Origin: Stutzerimonas decontaminans
Lineage (GTDB): Bacteria > Pseudomonadota > Gammaproteobacteria > Pseudomonadales > Pseudomonadaceae
Length of the DNA stretch: 64,000 nt
Direction of reading: 5' to 3'
Assembly: GCF_000661915.1 (NCBI RefSeq)
Contig: NZ_CP007509.1
Location: 310,001 to 374,000, forward strand
Made by a program: the position numbers and the translations under genes. The notes under the pieces were generated by a model, which was not told the origin of the DNA, searched no databases, and worked only from the letters and a program-made list of their open reading frames with translations. This document shows positions 33,006 to 42,896 of the stretch, piece after piece; within the stretch, counting starts at the first letter, position 1, and every line of letters starts with the position of its first letter.

Positions 33006-33944
33006 ATGCCGGATTCGGTCGTTGCAGCGCCACGCATGCCGCCTCTTTATGCCCTGCGCGCCTTCGAAGTGGCGGCGCGTTTCGGTTCTTTCACCCAGGC
33101 AGCACAGAGCCTGTTCATCACACAAAGTGCGGTGAGCCGGCATGTGAAGACCCTGGAGGAGCACCTGGGCTGTCAGCTATTCGAACGGCGCGGTTCGCGG
33201 TTGGTCTTGACCGACGCCGGACGGCTGCTGGCGCAAGAGCTGAAGATCGGCTTCCGTACCATCGAGAATGCCTGTGTCGCAGTGACGCGCCAGCGCGGCG
33301 CGCTGCGCCTCAAGGCGCCGTCGACCCTGACCATGCGCTGGCTGCTGGGCACGCTGGAGGGTTTCCATATGGCCCATCCGCAAAGCCGCGTGCAGCTCAC
33401 CAGCGCCTGGATGGATCTGGATGCGGTGGACTTCAGCAGCGAGCCGTTCGACTGCGCAATCCTGCTGGGCAACGGCGGTTTTCCTGCTGATTGGCGGCGG
33501 GTGAAGCTGTTCGACGAGTGGCTGGTGCCGGTCTGCGCCCCCGACCTGCTCGGCGCAACCCCTTGGGCTACGCAGCAGCTGGGCGAGGCTGAGCTGATCC
33601 ACCCTTCGCGGGACTGTCGGGACTGGCGGCGCTGGTTGCAGCGCACCGGACGCGCGGATCAGATCGCCTGGCAGCAGGGCAAGCTTTTCGACACCCTGGA
33701 GCTGGGCATCTCCGCCGCGGCGCAGGGGCATGGCGTATCGATCGGCGACTTGGCGCTGGTCGGCACCGAACTGCAGCGCGGCAGCCTGGTGCTGCCGTTG
33801 CAGCAGGCGGTGAAGTCCGGCGACAGCTATTACCTGGTCTGGCCTGGCGGCGGCGATGAGTCGGCGACCCTGATGCGCATGCGCGACTACCTGCTCGAGC
33901 ACCTGCCGGACGTAACCAGTCAGGGTGTCGAGCTGTTGGATTGA
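33006..33944 (+). CDS. LysR-type transcriptional regulator (GcvA-like)
   Basis: A 312 aa regulator. The N-terminal winged helix reads [20 protein letters not shown] and [20 protein letters not shown], close to the GcvA branch; the rest is the co-inducer domain. It is divergent from the oxygenase–LysE operon and is the likely regulator of it. The co-inducer may be the amino acid handled by that operon; this is inference from position. Confidence 0.9.
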   Translation: MPDSVVAAPRMPPLYALRAFEVAARFGSFTQAAQSLFITQSAVSRHVKTLEEHLGCQLFERRGSRLVLTDAGRLLAQELKIGFRTIENACVAVTRQRGALRLKAPSTLTMRWLLGTLEGFHMAHPQSRVQLTSAWMDLDAVDFSSEPFDCAILLGNGGFPADWRRVKLFDEWLVPVCAPDLLGATPWATQQLGEAELIHPSRDCRDWRRWLQRTGRADQIAWQQGKLFDTLELGISAAAQGHGVSIGDLALVGTELQRGSLVLPLQQAVKSGDSYYLVWPGGGDESATLMRMRDYLLEHLPDVTSQGVELLD

Positions 33945-34039
33945 GCGCGCGCGGCGGCCATTCAGTCATTGCCCCGGCCACCCTCGGTAGGGGAAAATGG
34001 CCGCCTTTTTCTACGTACACCCCCGCAGGAGATTCAGCG

Positions 34040-36037
34040 ATGCCCAGCCGTCGTGAGCGAGCCAATGCCATCCGCGCCCTCAGCATGGATGCCGTGCAGA
34101 AAGCCAACAGCGGCCACCCGGGTGCCCCCATGGGCATGGCGGACATCGCCGAAGTCCTCTGGCGCGATCATCTGAAGCACAGCCCGACCAACCCGCAGTG
34201 GGCCGACCGCGACCGCTTCGTGCTGTCCAACGGCCACGGCTCGATGCTGATCTACTCGCTGCTGCACCTGACCGGCTACGACCTGTCCATCGATGACCTG
34301 AAGAACTTCCGCCAGCTGCACAGCAAGACCCCGGGCCACCCGGAGTTCGGCTACACCGCTGGCGTCGAGACCACCACCGGCCCGCTCGGCCAGGGCCTGG
34401 CCAACGCCGTCGGCTTCGCCGTGGCCGAGAAGGTCATGGCTGCGCAGTTCAACCGCCCCGGCCATAACATCGTCGACCACAACACCTACGTGTTCCTTGG
34501 TGACGGCTGCATGATGGAAGGCATCAGCCATGAAGTCTGCTCGCTGGCCGGCACCCTGGGCCTGAACAAGCTGATCGCCTTCTACGACGACAACGGCATT
34601 TCCATCGACGGCGAAGTGCATGGCTGGTTCACCGACGACACCCCGCGCCGCTTCGAGGCCTATGGCTGGCAGGTGATCCGCAACGTCGACGGCCATGACG
34701 CCGAAGAGATCCAGATGGCCATCGAGACCGCGCGCAAGAGCGACCGGCCGACCCTGATCTGCTGCAAGACCATCATCGGCTTCGGCTCGCCGAACAAGCA
34801 GGGCAAGGAAGAATCCCACGGTGCTGCCCTGGGTGACGCCGAGATCGCGCTGACCCGTGAGGCGCTGGGCTGGAAGCATGGTCCCTTCGAAATCCCGGCC
34901 GAGATCTACGCCGAGTGGGACGCCAAGCAGAAGGGCGCCGACGCGGAGAACGAGTGGAACAAGCGCTTCGCCGCCTACGAGGCCGAATTCCCGGGTTTGG
35001 CATCCGAGTTCAAGCGGCGCATGGCAGGCGAGCTGCCGGCTGATTTTGCCGAGAAAGCCAGCGAGTTCATCCGTGAAGTCGCCAACAAGGGCGAGACCAT
35101 CGCCAGCCGCAAGGCCAGCCAGAACTGCCTGAATGCCTTCGGCCCGTTGCTGCCGGAACTGCTCGGCGGTTCGGCGGACCTCGCCGGCTCCAACCTGACC
35201 CTGTGGAAGGGCTGCAAGCCGGTAGTCGCCGAGGATGCCTCGGGCAACTACATGTATTACGGCGTGCGTGAGTTCGGCATGGCCGCGATCATGAACGGCG
35301 TCGCCCTGCACGGCGGCCTGATCCCGTACGGCGCGACCTTCCTGATGTTCATGGAATACGCGCGCAACGCCGTGCGCATGTCGGCGTTGATGAAGCAGCG
35401 GGTTCTCTATGTGTTCACCCACGATTCCATCGGTCTTGGCGAAGACGGTCCGACCCACCAGCCGATCGAGCAGTTGACCAGCCTGCGCACCACGCCGAAC
35501 CTGGATACCTGGCGTCCGGCCGATACCGTCGAATCCGCGGTGGCCTGGAAGCACGCGCTTGAGCGCAAGGATGGCCCGAGCGCACTGATCTTCTCGCGCC
35601 AGAACCTGCCGTTCCATGTGCGTGACAACGAAACCGAAGCGGCCATTGCCCGCGGTGGCTACATCCTGAAGAACTGCGCCGGCGAGCCGGAGTTGATCCT
35701 CATCGCCACCGGTTCGGAAGTCAGCCTGGCAGTGCAGGCCGCCGACAAGCTGACCGAACAGGGCCGCAAGGTGCGTGTCGTCTCGATGCCTTGCACCAGC
35801 GTGTTCGATAGCCAGGATGCCGCCTACAAGCAGCAGGTGCTGCCGGTGGAAGTCGGCGCGCGCATCGCCATCGAGGCGGCGCACGCGGACTACTGGTACA
35901 AGTACGTCGGTCTCGACGGTCGCATCATCGGCATGACCACCTACGGCGAATCGGCTCCGGCCAACCAGCTGTTCGAGGAGTTCGGCTTCACCGTCGACAA
36001 CATCCTCGCCGTCGCCGAAGAGCTGCTGGAGGACTGA
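34040..36037 (+). CDS. tkt: Transketolase
   Basis: Thiamine-diphosphate enzyme of the pentose-phosphate pathway, 665 aa. The start at 34040 has AGGAG 8 bases upstream; the frame is open further upstream but family similarity begins at [20 protein letters not shown]. Motifs are [12 protein letters not shown], the ThDP fold [18 protein letters not shown] and [15 protein letters not shown]. It heads the plus-strand sugar-phosphate cluster with epd, pgk and fba, which also supplies erythrose-4-phosphate for epd. Confidence 0.97.
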   Translation: MPSRRERANAIRALSMDAVQKANSGHPGAPMGMADIAEVLWRDHLKHSPTNPQWADRDRFVLSNGHGSMLIYSLLHLTGYDLSIDDLKNFRQLHSKTPGHPEFGYTAGVETTTGPLGQGLANAVGFAVAEKVMAAQFNRPGHNIVDHNTYVFLGDGCMMEGISHEVCSLAGTLGLNKLIAFYDDNGISIDGEVHGWFTDDTPRRFEAYGWQVIRNVDGHDAEEIQMAIETARKSDRPTLICCKTIIGFGSPNKQGKEESHGAALGDAEIALTREALGWKHGPFEIPAEIYAEWDAKQKGADAENEWNKRFAAYEAEFPGLASEFKRRMAGELPADFAEKASEFIREVANKGETIASRKASQNCLNAFGPLLPELLGGSADLAGSNLTLWKGCKPVVAEDASGNYMYYGVREFGMAAIMNGVALHGGLIPYGATFLMFMEYARNAVRMSALMKQRVLYVFTHDSIGLGEDGPTHQPIEQLTSLRTTPNLDTWRPADTVESAVAWKHALERKDGPSALIFSRQNLPFHVRDNETEAAIARGGYILKNCAGEPELILIATGSEVSLAVQAADKLTEQGRKVRVVSMPCTSVFDSQDAAYKQQVLPVEVGARIAIEAAHADYWYKYVGLDGRIIGMTTYGESAPANQLFEEFGFTVDNILAVAEELLED

Positions 36038-36144
36038 TCGCGAAGATGGGACGCGGTGGCTGCGGTCATCCATCCCATCGAGCCCCATCCGCGTAGGGTG
36101 GAGAGCCGTCTGCGGCTTTCCACCTGCAGGACCGACGAGAACCC

Positions 36145-37191
36145 ATGGCCAACGCCCGTCCCTATCGCGTCGCCCTCAACGGCTACGGCCGCATCGGCCG
36201 TTGCGTGCTGCGTGCATTCTATGAGCGCGGCGCCGCCTTCGATTTCCAGTTCGTTGCCCTCAACGATCTGGCCGACATGGCCAGCCTGGAATACCTCACC
36301 CGTTTCGACTCCACCCACGGCCGTTTTCCCGGCGATGTGAGCGTGGACGGCGATTGCCTGCATTTGAATGGGCACTGCGTGAAGGTGCTGCGTGAGTCGA
36401 CGCCCGAGGCCATCGACTGGCGGGCGCTGGACGTCGATCTGGTGCTGGAGTGCTCGGGTGCCTACACCAGCCGTGCCGATGGCGAGCGCTTTCTCGCCGC
36501 AGGTGTGCCGCGGGTGCTGTTCTCCCAGCCGATGGCCAGCGCGGCGGACGTCGACGCCACGGTGGTCATGGGCATCAACCAGCAGCAGCTGACCGGTGCC
36601 GAGCGGCTGGTGTCCAATGCCTCTTGCACCACCAACTGCGGCGTGCCGTTGCTCAAGCTGCTCAACGACGCGGTAGGCATCGAATACGCCTCGATCACCA
36701 CCATTCATTCGGCGATGAACGATCAGCCGGTGATCGACGCCTACCACCATGAGGACTTGCGCCGCACCCGTTCGGCCTTTCAGTCGGTGATTCCGGTGTC
36801 CACCGGGCTCGCCCGAGGCATTGAGCGCCTGCTGCCGGAACTCTCGGGGCGGATTCAGGCCAAAGCGGTGCGGGTGCCAACGGTGAACGTGTCCTGTCTG
36901 GACATCACGCTGCAGACCGCCTGCGATACCGATGCGCGAACGATCAACCGGGTGCTGCGCGAAGCCGCTGAAAACGGGCCTTTGCAGGGCTTGCTGGCGT
37001 ATACCGAGCTGCCCCACGCCAGCTGCGATTTCAATCACGATCCGCATTCGGCGATCGTCGACGGCAGCCTGACGCGCGCCTCCGGCCCGCGCCTGGTGAA
37101 CCTGCTGGCATGGTTCGACAACGAATGGGGATTCGCCAATCGCATGCTCGACGTCACCGACCATTATTTGCGCGTGGCCAATCGCACCTAG
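36145..37191 (+). CDS. epd: Erythrose-4-phosphate dehydrogenase (GAPDH family)
   Basis: A 348 aa GAPDH-family enzyme beginning with a Rossmann NAD site (VALNGYGRIGRCVLRAFYE) and carrying the catalytic cysteine in SNASCTTNCGVPLLK. Between tkt and pgk it is most likely Epd, which oxidises erythrose 4-phosphate to 4-phosphoerythronate for pyridoxal-phosphate synthesis. A true glycolytic or gluconeogenic GAPDH cannot be fully excluded from sequence alone. Gap to tkt 107 bases; gap to pgk 48 bases. Confidence 0.9.
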   Translation: MANARPYRVALNGYGRIGRCVLRAFYERGAAFDFQFVALNDLADMASLEYLTRFDSTHGRFPGDVSVDGDCLHLNGHCVKVLRESTPEAIDWRALDVDLVLECSGAYTSRADGERFLAAGVPRVLFSQPMASAADVDATVVMGINQQQLTGAERLVSNASCTTNCGVPLLKLLNDAVGIEYASITTIHSAMNDQPVIDAYHHEDLRRTRSAFQSVIPVSTGLARGIERLLPELSGRIQAKAVRVPTVNVSCLDITLQTACDTDARTINRVLREAAENGPLQGLLAYTELPHASCDFNHDPHSAIVDGSLTRASGPRLVNLLAWFDNEWGFANRMLDVTDHYLRVANRT

Positions 37192-37239
37192 CTCCCGCGC
37201 CTGGAACATCGCTGCTTCTCGACCTTAAGGAAGACCAAC

Positions 37240-38400
37240 ATGACCGTTTTGAAGATGACCGATCTCGACCTCCAGGGTAAGCGCGTGCTGATCCGCGAGG
37301 ACCTCAACGTGCCGGTGAAGGATGGCGCGGTGAAGAGCGATGCACGCATCCTGGCCTCGTTGCCGACCATCAAGCTGGCGCTGGAGAAGGGCGCCGCGGT
37401 GTTGGTCTGCTCGCACCTGGGCCGTCCGGAAGAGGGCGTCTACAGCGAGGAAGACAGCCTCAAACCGGTCGCCGACTACCTGTCCAGGGCCCTCGGCCGC
37501 GAAGTGCCGCTGATCAAGGACTATCTCGAAGGCGTCGAGGTGCAGCCGGGTGAACTGGTGTTGTTGGAGAACGTGCGCTTCAATAAGGGCGAGAAGAAGA
37601 ACACCGACGAACTGGCGCAGAAATACGCGGCGCTGTGCGACGTTTTCGTCATGGACGCCTTCGGCACTGCCCACCGCGCTCAGGGCTCGACTCACGGCGT
37701 GGCCAAATTCGCCAAGGTCGCCTGTGCCGGCCCGCTGCTGGCCGCCGAGCTGGAAGCGCTGGGCAAGGCACTGGACAAGCCGGCACGGCCGATGGTGGCC
37801 ATCGTCGCCGGCTCCAAGGTATCGACCAAGCTCGACGTGCTGACCTCGCTGGCCGACATCTGCGATCAGCTGATCGTTGGCGGCGGCATCGCCAACACCT
37901 TCCTCGCAGCTGCCGGCTACAACGTCGGCAAGTCGCTGCATGAAGCCGATCTGCTGGATACCGCCAAGGCCATCGCCGCCAAGGTCGCCGTGCCGCTACC
38001 GGTCGATGTGGTGGTCGCCAAGGAGTTCGCCGAAAGCGCCGAAGCCACAGTCAAGGCCATCGCCGATGTGGCCGACGACGACATGATCCTGGACATCGGG
38101 CCGAAGACCGCTGCCATGTTCGGTGAGATGCTCAAAGCCTCGCAGACTATCCTCTGGAATGGTCCGGTGGGTGTGTTCGAGTTCGACCAGTTCGGCAACG
38201 GCACCAAGGTCCTGGCCCAGGCCATCGCCCAGAGCCCGGCGTTCTCCATCGCCGGTGGCGGCGACACCCTGGCAGCCATCGATAAGTACGGCGTAGCCGA
38301 GCAGATTTCCTATATTTCCACCGGTGGTGGCGCCTTCCTCGAGTTCGTCGAGGGCAAGGTGCTGCCGGCCGTCGAAGTGCTGGAACAGCGCGCCGGCTGA
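37240..38400 (+). CDS. pgk: Phosphoglycerate kinase
   Basis: A 386 aa glycolytic kinase that interconverts 1,3-bisphosphoglycerate and 3-phosphoglycerate with ADP/ATP. Motifs are [62 protein letters not shown] and [13 protein letters not shown]. An AAGGAAG ribosome site precedes the ATG. It is followed by a long palindrome and two small lipoprotein genes before fba. Confidence 0.98.
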   Translation: MTVLKMTDLDLQGKRVLIREDLNVPVKDGAVKSDARILASLPTIKLALEKGAAVLVCSHLGRPEEGVYSEEDSLKPVADYLSRALGREVPLIKDYLEGVEVQPGELVLLENVRFNKGEKKNTDELAQKYAALCDVFVMDAFGTAHRAQGSTHGVAKFAKVACAGPLLAAELEALGKALDKPARPMVAIVAGSKVSTKLDVLTSLADICDQLIVGGGIANTFLAAAGYNVGKSLHEADLLDTAKAIAAKVAVPLPVDVVVAKEFAESAEATVKAIADVADDDMILDIGPKTAAMFGEMLKASQTILWNGPVGVFEFDQFGNGTKVLAQAIAQSPAFSIAGGGDTLAAIDKYGVAEQISYISTGGGAFLEFVEGKVLPAVEVLEQRAG

Positions 38401-38435
38401 TTTCGTCGTCGAGGTGAGTGCCTCGATCGGCCCAG

Positions 38436-38461
38436 GTCGCCGGCGCCATGGCGCCGGCGAC
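38436..38461. repeat. 26-bp perfect palindrome after pgk
   Basis: A self-complementary block centred on CATG (arms of 13 bases, GC-rich), 35 bases after the pgk stop. There is no T-run, so it may act as an RNA-stability hairpin or attenuator between pgk and the downstream lipoprotein genes rather than a full terminator. Confidence 0.75.
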
Positions 38462-38536
38462 GTTAACCGCCTGCAGGCAACCCCGGCTGCCCGTCGTGGT
38501 CTTTGTTCTATCTTGAATAAGGAAAGGGGATGCATC

Positions 38537-38728
38537 ATGCGCTATGCCGTCGTTGCACTTTGCTGTCTGGGCCTGGCCGGTTGCGCCGGCAATTTGCCGG
38601 ATACGGCTTGCCAGGTGCTCGACCCGCCGCCGGTGCTCAGCCCGACTGCCGAGCATGACCAGCGCGTGGAGATTCAGGCCACAGGCGACCCGACCATCAC
38701 GCAAGGCGGCCTGCAGGATTGCCCCTGA
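38537..38728 (+). CDS. Very small lipoprotein, unknown function
   Basis: A 63 aa protein from the ATG at 38537, after AAGGAAAGGGG. The signal MRYAVVALCCLGLAGC ends in a lipobox, leaving a 48-residue mature part with two further cysteines (TACQVLD and LQDCP), probably one disulfide. P. aeruginosa has a small gene in the same place between pgk and fba. Not a recognised family. Confidence 0.75.
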   Translation: MRYAVVALCCLGLAGCAGNLPDTACQVLDPPPVLSPTAEHDQRVEIQATGDPTITQGGLQDCP

Positions 38729-38750
38729 TTGACGCTGCCAAGGAGAAGGA

Positions 38751-39086
38751 ATGAAACGAGGCCTGTCCATGCTGGTAGCAGCATTGCTGCTCGGCGGTTG
38801 TGGCCATTGGCAATCGGGCCCGGACGCGCCGTTCGTGCGCTGGAAATGCCAGAGCCAGCAGAACATCGCCTGGCGCTATGCCAACGAGCAACGCAGCGCG
38901 ATCGACCTGAAAGTTGGCAATAGCGAGCGTGTTCACACCCTGCGCAAGGAACCTGCAACGCGTGGCAGTTTCTATAGCGATGGCGTTATCGCCTTCCATG
39001 ACAAGGGTAACGAGGCGCTGGTGTACCGCGTCGCCGATGACAAGGTGCTCGCCCACGGCTGCAGTGCGTCGCTCATCAGCATCTAG
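38751..39086 (+). CDS. MliC/PliC-like lysozyme-inhibitor lipoprotein
   Basis: A 111 aa lipoprotein (signal MKRGLSMLVAALLLGGC). The mature part follows the MliC pattern: a WKCQSQQNIAWRY start, SFYSDGVIAFHDKGNEALVY and a late cysteine (AHGCSAS) that should pair with the first. Family members sit in the periplasm or outer membrane and block c-type lysozymes. The match is by pattern and not by alignment. It follows the smaller lipoprotein by 22 bases and precedes fba. Confidence 0.75.
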   Translation: MKRGLSMLVAALLLGGCGHWQSGPDAPFVRWKCQSQQNIAWRYANEQRSAIDLKVGNSERVHTLRKEPATRGSFYSDGVIAFHDKGNEALVYRVADDKVLAHGCSASLISI

Positions 39087-39266
39087 CAGTCAAACGAGTC
39101 GAAGCTGCCCTGCCGCTGCGGGGCATGAATTGAAAGCGCTGGCGGGACGCTGGCATTTGCCGCTCCCGCCTCTACAATGCCGCGCCCAGGTGCGGCGCTT
39201 GAACAGCGCCAGCCACTGCGGCAGGCTCTACACGATCAAACGACCCAGACCGGGAGAAAGGAAAAC

Positions 39267-40331
39267 ATGGCACTCATCAGCATGCGCCAGATGCTCGACC
39301 ACGCCGCCGAGTTCGGCTACGGCGTGCCGGCCTTCAACGTCAACAACCTCGAGCAGATGCGCGCCATCATGGAAGCGGCCGACAAGACCGACTCCCCGGT
39401 GATCGTCCAGGCTTCCGCCGGTGCGCGCAAATACGCCGGTGCGCCGTTCCTGCGTCATCTGATCCTGGCGGCGATCGAAGAATTCCCGCATATCCCGGTG
39501 TGCATGCATCAGGACCACGGCACCAGCCCGGATGTCTGCCAGCGCTCGATCCAGCTGGGCTTCTCCTCGGTGATGATGGATGGCTCGCTCCGCGAAGACG
39601 GCAAGACCCCCGCCGACTACGACTACAACGTCCGCGTGACCCAGCAGACCGTGGCCTTTGCCCATGCCTGCGGCGTTTCCGTGGAAGGCGAACTGGGTTG
39701 CCTGGGCAGCCTGGAAACCGGCATGGCCGGCGAGGAAGACGGTGTCGGTGCCGAGGGCGTGCTTGACCACAGCCAGCTGCTGACTGACCCGGAAGAAGCC
39801 GCCGACTTCGTCGCCAAGACCAAGGTCGATGCCCTGGCGATTGCCATCGGCACCAGCCACGGCGCCTACAAGTTCACCAAGCCGCCGACTGGCGACACCC
39901 TGTCGATCCAGCGCATCAAGGAAATCCATGCGCGCATCCCGGACACCCATCTGGTGATGCACGGTTCCTCGTCGGTGCCGCAGGAGTGGCTGCAGATCAT
40001 CAACCAGTACGGTGGTGAAATCGGTGAGACCTACGGCGTGCCGGTCGAGGAAATCGTCGAGGGCATCAAGTACGGCGTGCGCAAGGTCAACATCGATACC
40101 GACCTGCGTCTGGCCTCCACCGGCGCGATTCGCGAGTTCATGGCGAAGAACCCCAGCGAGTTCGACCCGCGTAAATACTTCGCCAAGACCGTCTCGGCCA
40201 TGCGCGACATCTGCATCGCGCGCTACGAAGCCTTCGGTACAGCCGGCAATGCCAGCAAGATCAAGCCGATCTCGCTGGAAGGCATGTTCCAGCGCTACGC
40301 CAGTGGTGAACTGGACCCGAAGATCAACTGA
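39267..40331 (+). CDS. fba: Class II fructose-bisphosphate aldolase
   Basis: Zinc-dependent aldolase of glycolysis and gluconeogenesis, 354 aa. The start at 39267 follows GAGAAAGGA; the frame is open upstream but family similarity begins at [20 protein letters not shown]. Zinc and substrate motifs are [43 protein letters not shown] and KVNIDTDLR. It closes the tkt–epd–pgk–fba run and is followed by a strong terminator. Confidence 0.97.
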   Translation: MALISMRQMLDHAAEFGYGVPAFNVNNLEQMRAIMEAADKTDSPVIVQASAGARKYAGAPFLRHLILAAIEEFPHIPVCMHQDHGTSPDVCQRSIQLGFSSVMMDGSLREDGKTPADYDYNVRVTQQTVAFAHACGVSVEGELGCLGSLETGMAGEEDGVGAEGVLDHSQLLTDPEEAADFVAKTKVDALAIAIGTSHGAYKFTKPPTGDTLSIQRIKEIHARIPDTHLVMHGSSSVPQEWLQIINQYGGEIGETYGVPVEEIVEGIKYGVRKVNIDTDLRLASTGAIREFMAKNPSEFDPRKYFAKTVSAMRDICIARYEAFGTAGNASKIKPISLEGMFQRYASGELDPKIN

Positions 40332-40345
40332 TCGGTCCTGATATG

Positions 40346-40372
40346 AAAAAGCCCGCTTCGAGCGGGCTTTTT
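40346..40372. terminator. Bidirectional terminator after fba
   Basis: A perfect 12-bp stem (AAAAAGCCCGCT with its complement) and 3-base loop with T5 on both strands; it serves fba and the convergent receiver gene. Confidence 0.92.
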
Positions 40373-40391
40373 CGTTTGTGCCTGACCTCGT

Positions 40392-40772
40392 TCAGCTGGC
40401 GAGCAACTGCTGGATCTGGCTGCGCAGCGTGTCCAGGGCGAAGGGTTTGGCCAGTACCGGCGCGGAGCGAGCGATCGGGCTGCCCGACTCGTAGATCTCG
40501 ATCGGATAGCCGCTGATGAAGATCACCTTGAGGTCGGGACGCAGCTTGAGCGCAGGTTCGGCGATCATCACGCCCGAGACGTTGCCCGGCAGGCGGAAGT
40601 CGGTCACCAGTAGATCCAGATGCGGCTTGGTCGCCAGGATTTCGAACGCCTTGGGCGCACTGTCCGCCTCCAGCACCTGGTAGCCCTCGCCGGCCAGATA
40701 ATCCGAGAGCAGGCTGAGGATATGCGGCTCGTCTTCGACGAGCAGGACGATTTTCGGCGGTGCGTGGTTCAT
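40392..40772 (-). CDS. Stand-alone response-regulator receiver
   Basis: A 126 aa single receiver domain. Acidic pocket VEDEP, phospho-acceptor Asp in VTDFRLPG, Ser in FISGYP and the conserved lysine in LAKPF are all present. No output domain. Single receivers of this type pass phosphate within hybrid-kinase relays; the partner is not in this window unless it is a distant kinase. Confidence 0.9.
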   Translation of the reverse strand: MNHAPPKIVLLVEDEPHILSLLSDYLAGEGYQVLEADSAPKAFEILATKPHLDLLVTDFRLPGNVSGVMIAEPALKLRPDLKVIFISGYPIEIYESGSPIARSAPVLAKPFALDTLRSQIQQLLAS

Positions 40773-40961
40773 GGTGGTCTCGATGTTGCCTTACGTGCTG
40801 CATGCCAGCCCATTGCGAGCCGGACAGGGTTTCGACAGGTTACGCGCTGCAAGTTTCAGTCCTGCAGCCAGACGGTCGTCACTTTCGCTGCGCTGCTGTG
40901 CGCTGGCGCACGTTGTGAACAGCATCCTCGCCGCTTCGGACGCTGCGCTCAAGGCCGACCT

Positions 40962-40989
40962 TAGCTGGGGGCGCCTAGCTGGGGGCGCC
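40962..40989. repeat. Two perfect 14-bp tandem repeats
   Basis: TAGCTGGGGGCGCC occurs twice in tandem and is followed by a degenerate third copy up to about 41001. It lies in the 291-base gap between the receiver gene and the methyltransferase gene, which otherwise shows no convincing gene. Confidence 0.8.
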
Positions 40990-41063
40990 TAGCCGGGCGC
41001 CCCTGCTGGCCCTGGATGGCGGGCCGCGGTAGGGTGGTCGGCCAGGTATTGCAGGAGTTCACC

Positions 41064-41678
41064 ATGAGCGAATCGGAGCAGGCAGCGCAGCGCACTCTCG
41101 ACTACTACCGCTTCAACGCCGAGGCGTTTCGCGAGGGCACCCGAGAGCACGACGTTAGCCAGAACCTCGATGCCCTTTTGCGTCACATTCAGGCCCAGCC
41201 CCCGCTGCGCATTCTTGACCTGGGCTGCGGCCCCGGCCGCGACCTGAAGGCGCTCACCGCCCGTGGACATGTTGCGGTCGGGCTTGATGGTACCGAGACC
41301 TTCGTCGAAATGGCGCGAGCGGACAGCGGCTGTGAGGTCTGGCAACAGGACCTGCTGCACCTGCAACTGCCGGCTGAATCGTTCGACGGCATCTTCGCCA
41401 ACGCGGTGCTCTTCCATGTCCCGAGCGTGCATCTGGCAAACGTTCTGGCGCACCTGCACGGCACGCTGAAGCCGGGCGGGGTGCTGTTCTGCTCCAATCC
41501 CCGCGGGCAGGACGAGGAGGGCTGGAACGGCGATCGCTATGGCGTCTGGTACTGCTGGCCGACCTGGCGTAAGCACTTGCTGGCGGCCGGCTTCGTTGAA
41601 CTGGAGCATTATTACCGCCCAGCAGGGCTGCCCACGGCGCAGCAGCCGTGGCTTGCGAGCGTCTGGCGCAAGGCCTGA
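41064..41678 (+). CDS. Class I SAM-dependent methyltransferase
   Basis: A 204 aa enzyme from the ATG at 41064, which has CAGGAG 8 bases upstream. The SAM loop is LDLGCGPGRDLKAL; the acidic second strand follows at VGLDGTETFVE, and FDGIFANAVLFHVP is the usual motif between strand 4 and helix D. C-terminal residues suit a small-molecule or modest substrate pocket. The substrate is not evident. Confidence 0.85.
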   Translation: MSESEQAAQRTLDYYRFNAEAFREGTREHDVSQNLDALLRHIQAQPPLRILDLGCGPGRDLKALTARGHVAVGLDGTETFVEMARADSGCEVWQQDLLHLQLPAESFDGIFANAVLFHVPSVHLANVLAHLHGTLKPGGVLFCSNPRGQDEEGWNGDRYGVWYCWPTWRKHLLAAGFVELEHYYRPAGLPTAQQPWLASVWRKA

Positions 41679-41855
41679 GCCGTCATTGCAGGCCGCAGAA
41701 TGCAACCTGCGTCACGCTTCGTATTGCGTTTTGCACGGCTTAATGCTTTGTATGTTAAACGTAAGTCGTTGTTTATAAAGGAAAAATATTGGTATGTAAG
41801 GTTGGCACGAACGCTGCTCCATTACGTGCGCTGGAACTTATTGGAGTACAGAACA

Positions 41856-42134
41856 ATGACCGCTGCACAACAATTCCTTACTGCTGCTTTTCCTGAGTTC
41901 GAAGTGCTCACCGAGCCCCGCCCGGATGGCGGATTGCTGCTGACCCTGCGTAACGACGACCGCACCCTGGTCAAGCGTGCGCTCTCCAAGGGGCAGACCC
42001 AGACCAGAATTCAACTCGAGTGGGTCGTCAGCTCGGTTCGCCGCGACCTGGCGCTGGAGGCGGGGATGTCGCCTTCCATCGCGCACCTACAAAGCCAGAG
42101 CCGTACCGCACTGCCCACATACGAGTACGCCTGA
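41856..42134 (+). CDS. DUF3509 family protein
   Basis: A 92 aa protein from the ATG at 41856 with TTGGAGTA upstream; an open frame 52 codons longer crosses an AT-rich leader and is not chosen. The sequence AFPEFEVLTEPRPDGGLLLTLRNDDRTLVKRALS fits the DUF3509 pattern found in Pseudomonas. Function unknown. A hairpin with T5 follows directly. The AT-rich 180 bases upstream probably hold its promoter. Confidence 0.8.
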   Translation: MTAAQQFLTAAFPEFEVLTEPRPDGGLLLTLRNDDRTLVKRALSKGQTQTRIQLEWVVSSVRRDLALEAGMSPSIAHLQSQSRTALPTYEYA

Positions 42135-42139
42135 GCCTG

Positions 42140-42168
42140 CGGCTGCGGTTAATGCCGCAGCCGTTTTT
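42140..42168 (+). terminator. Terminator after the DUF3509 gene
   Basis: Nine-bp stem CGGCTGCGG with its complement, 6-base loop TTAATG, then T5. Confidence 0.9.
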
Positions 42169-42221
42169 CGAGCCGGGCAGTGCAGCCCGGTTCTTTGCCG
42201 TGAAGCCGAAGAGGACAGCAC

Positions 42222-42695
42222 ATGAACGCCATCGACCTGCTTATTGAGGATCATGAGCGCGTGAAGGACCTGCTGACGCGCCTGACCGAATCCACCGAGC
42301 GCGCCGTGAAGACGCGCACCGAACTGCTGAGCAAGCTGGAAATGGAAGTGACCATCCACACCCAGCTGGAAGAGCAGATTCTCTATCCCGCCTACAAGGA
42401 AGCCGGCGGCAAGGAAGAGAAAAAGATGTACCACGAGGCCAAGGAAGAACACCGCGCGGTGGATGCGCTGGTACTGCCGGACCTCAAGGCCACCGATCCC
42501 GGCAGCCTCGAGTTTTCCGGTCGCGCCAAGGTGTGCAAGGAGCTGCTTGAGCACCATATCGAGGAAGAGGAGTCGGAAATGTTCCCGCAGGCGCGCGAGC
42601 TGTTCGATGCCAAGCGTCTCGAAGAGATGGGTGAGCAGATGACCGAGCTGCGCAATCGTCTGAAGAAGGAGCTGGCGGCCAAACTGGCGGCCTGA
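42222..42695 (+). CDS. Hemerythrin-like (HHE) domain protein
   Basis: A 157 aa four-helix protein with the di-iron ligand pattern: LLIEDHERVK, EVTIHTQLEEQILYP, EAKEEHRAVD and LLEHHIEEEESEMFP. Proteins of this type bind oxygen or NO, or store iron. The next gene encodes a globin-coupled c-di-GMP enzyme, so a shared theme of gas sensing or handling is plausible. A GC-rich hairpin (42711–42731) without a T-run follows. Confidence 0.9.
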   Translation: MNAIDLLIEDHERVKDLLTRLTESTERAVKTRTELLSKLEMEVTIHTQLEEQILYPAYKEAGGKEEKKMYHEAKEEHRAVDALVLPDLKATDPGSLEFSGRAKVCKELLEHHIEEEESEMFPQARELFDAKRLEEMGEQMTELRNRLKKELAAKLAA

Positions 42696-42896
42696 ATTCC
42701 GCCCGGCAAAACCGGGGCTTGCCGCCCCGGTCCGCTCTACCATGGTCTGCCCCGGGACCATCTGCTTTGCTGACCTGCATCAACAACGCCGCGGGACCTC
42801 GCTGCGACCCTTGATGGCTCAACAGCATCATCTGACCCAAGGCCTCGACCAAACCTGCGCTGTCGAGTGATGCGGGCTCAGCGTATAGGGGCAGGG

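Noticed and set aside
34034..36088. 684-codon minus-strand open frame opposite tkt
   Set aside because: Shadow of transketolase; no start signal or domain.
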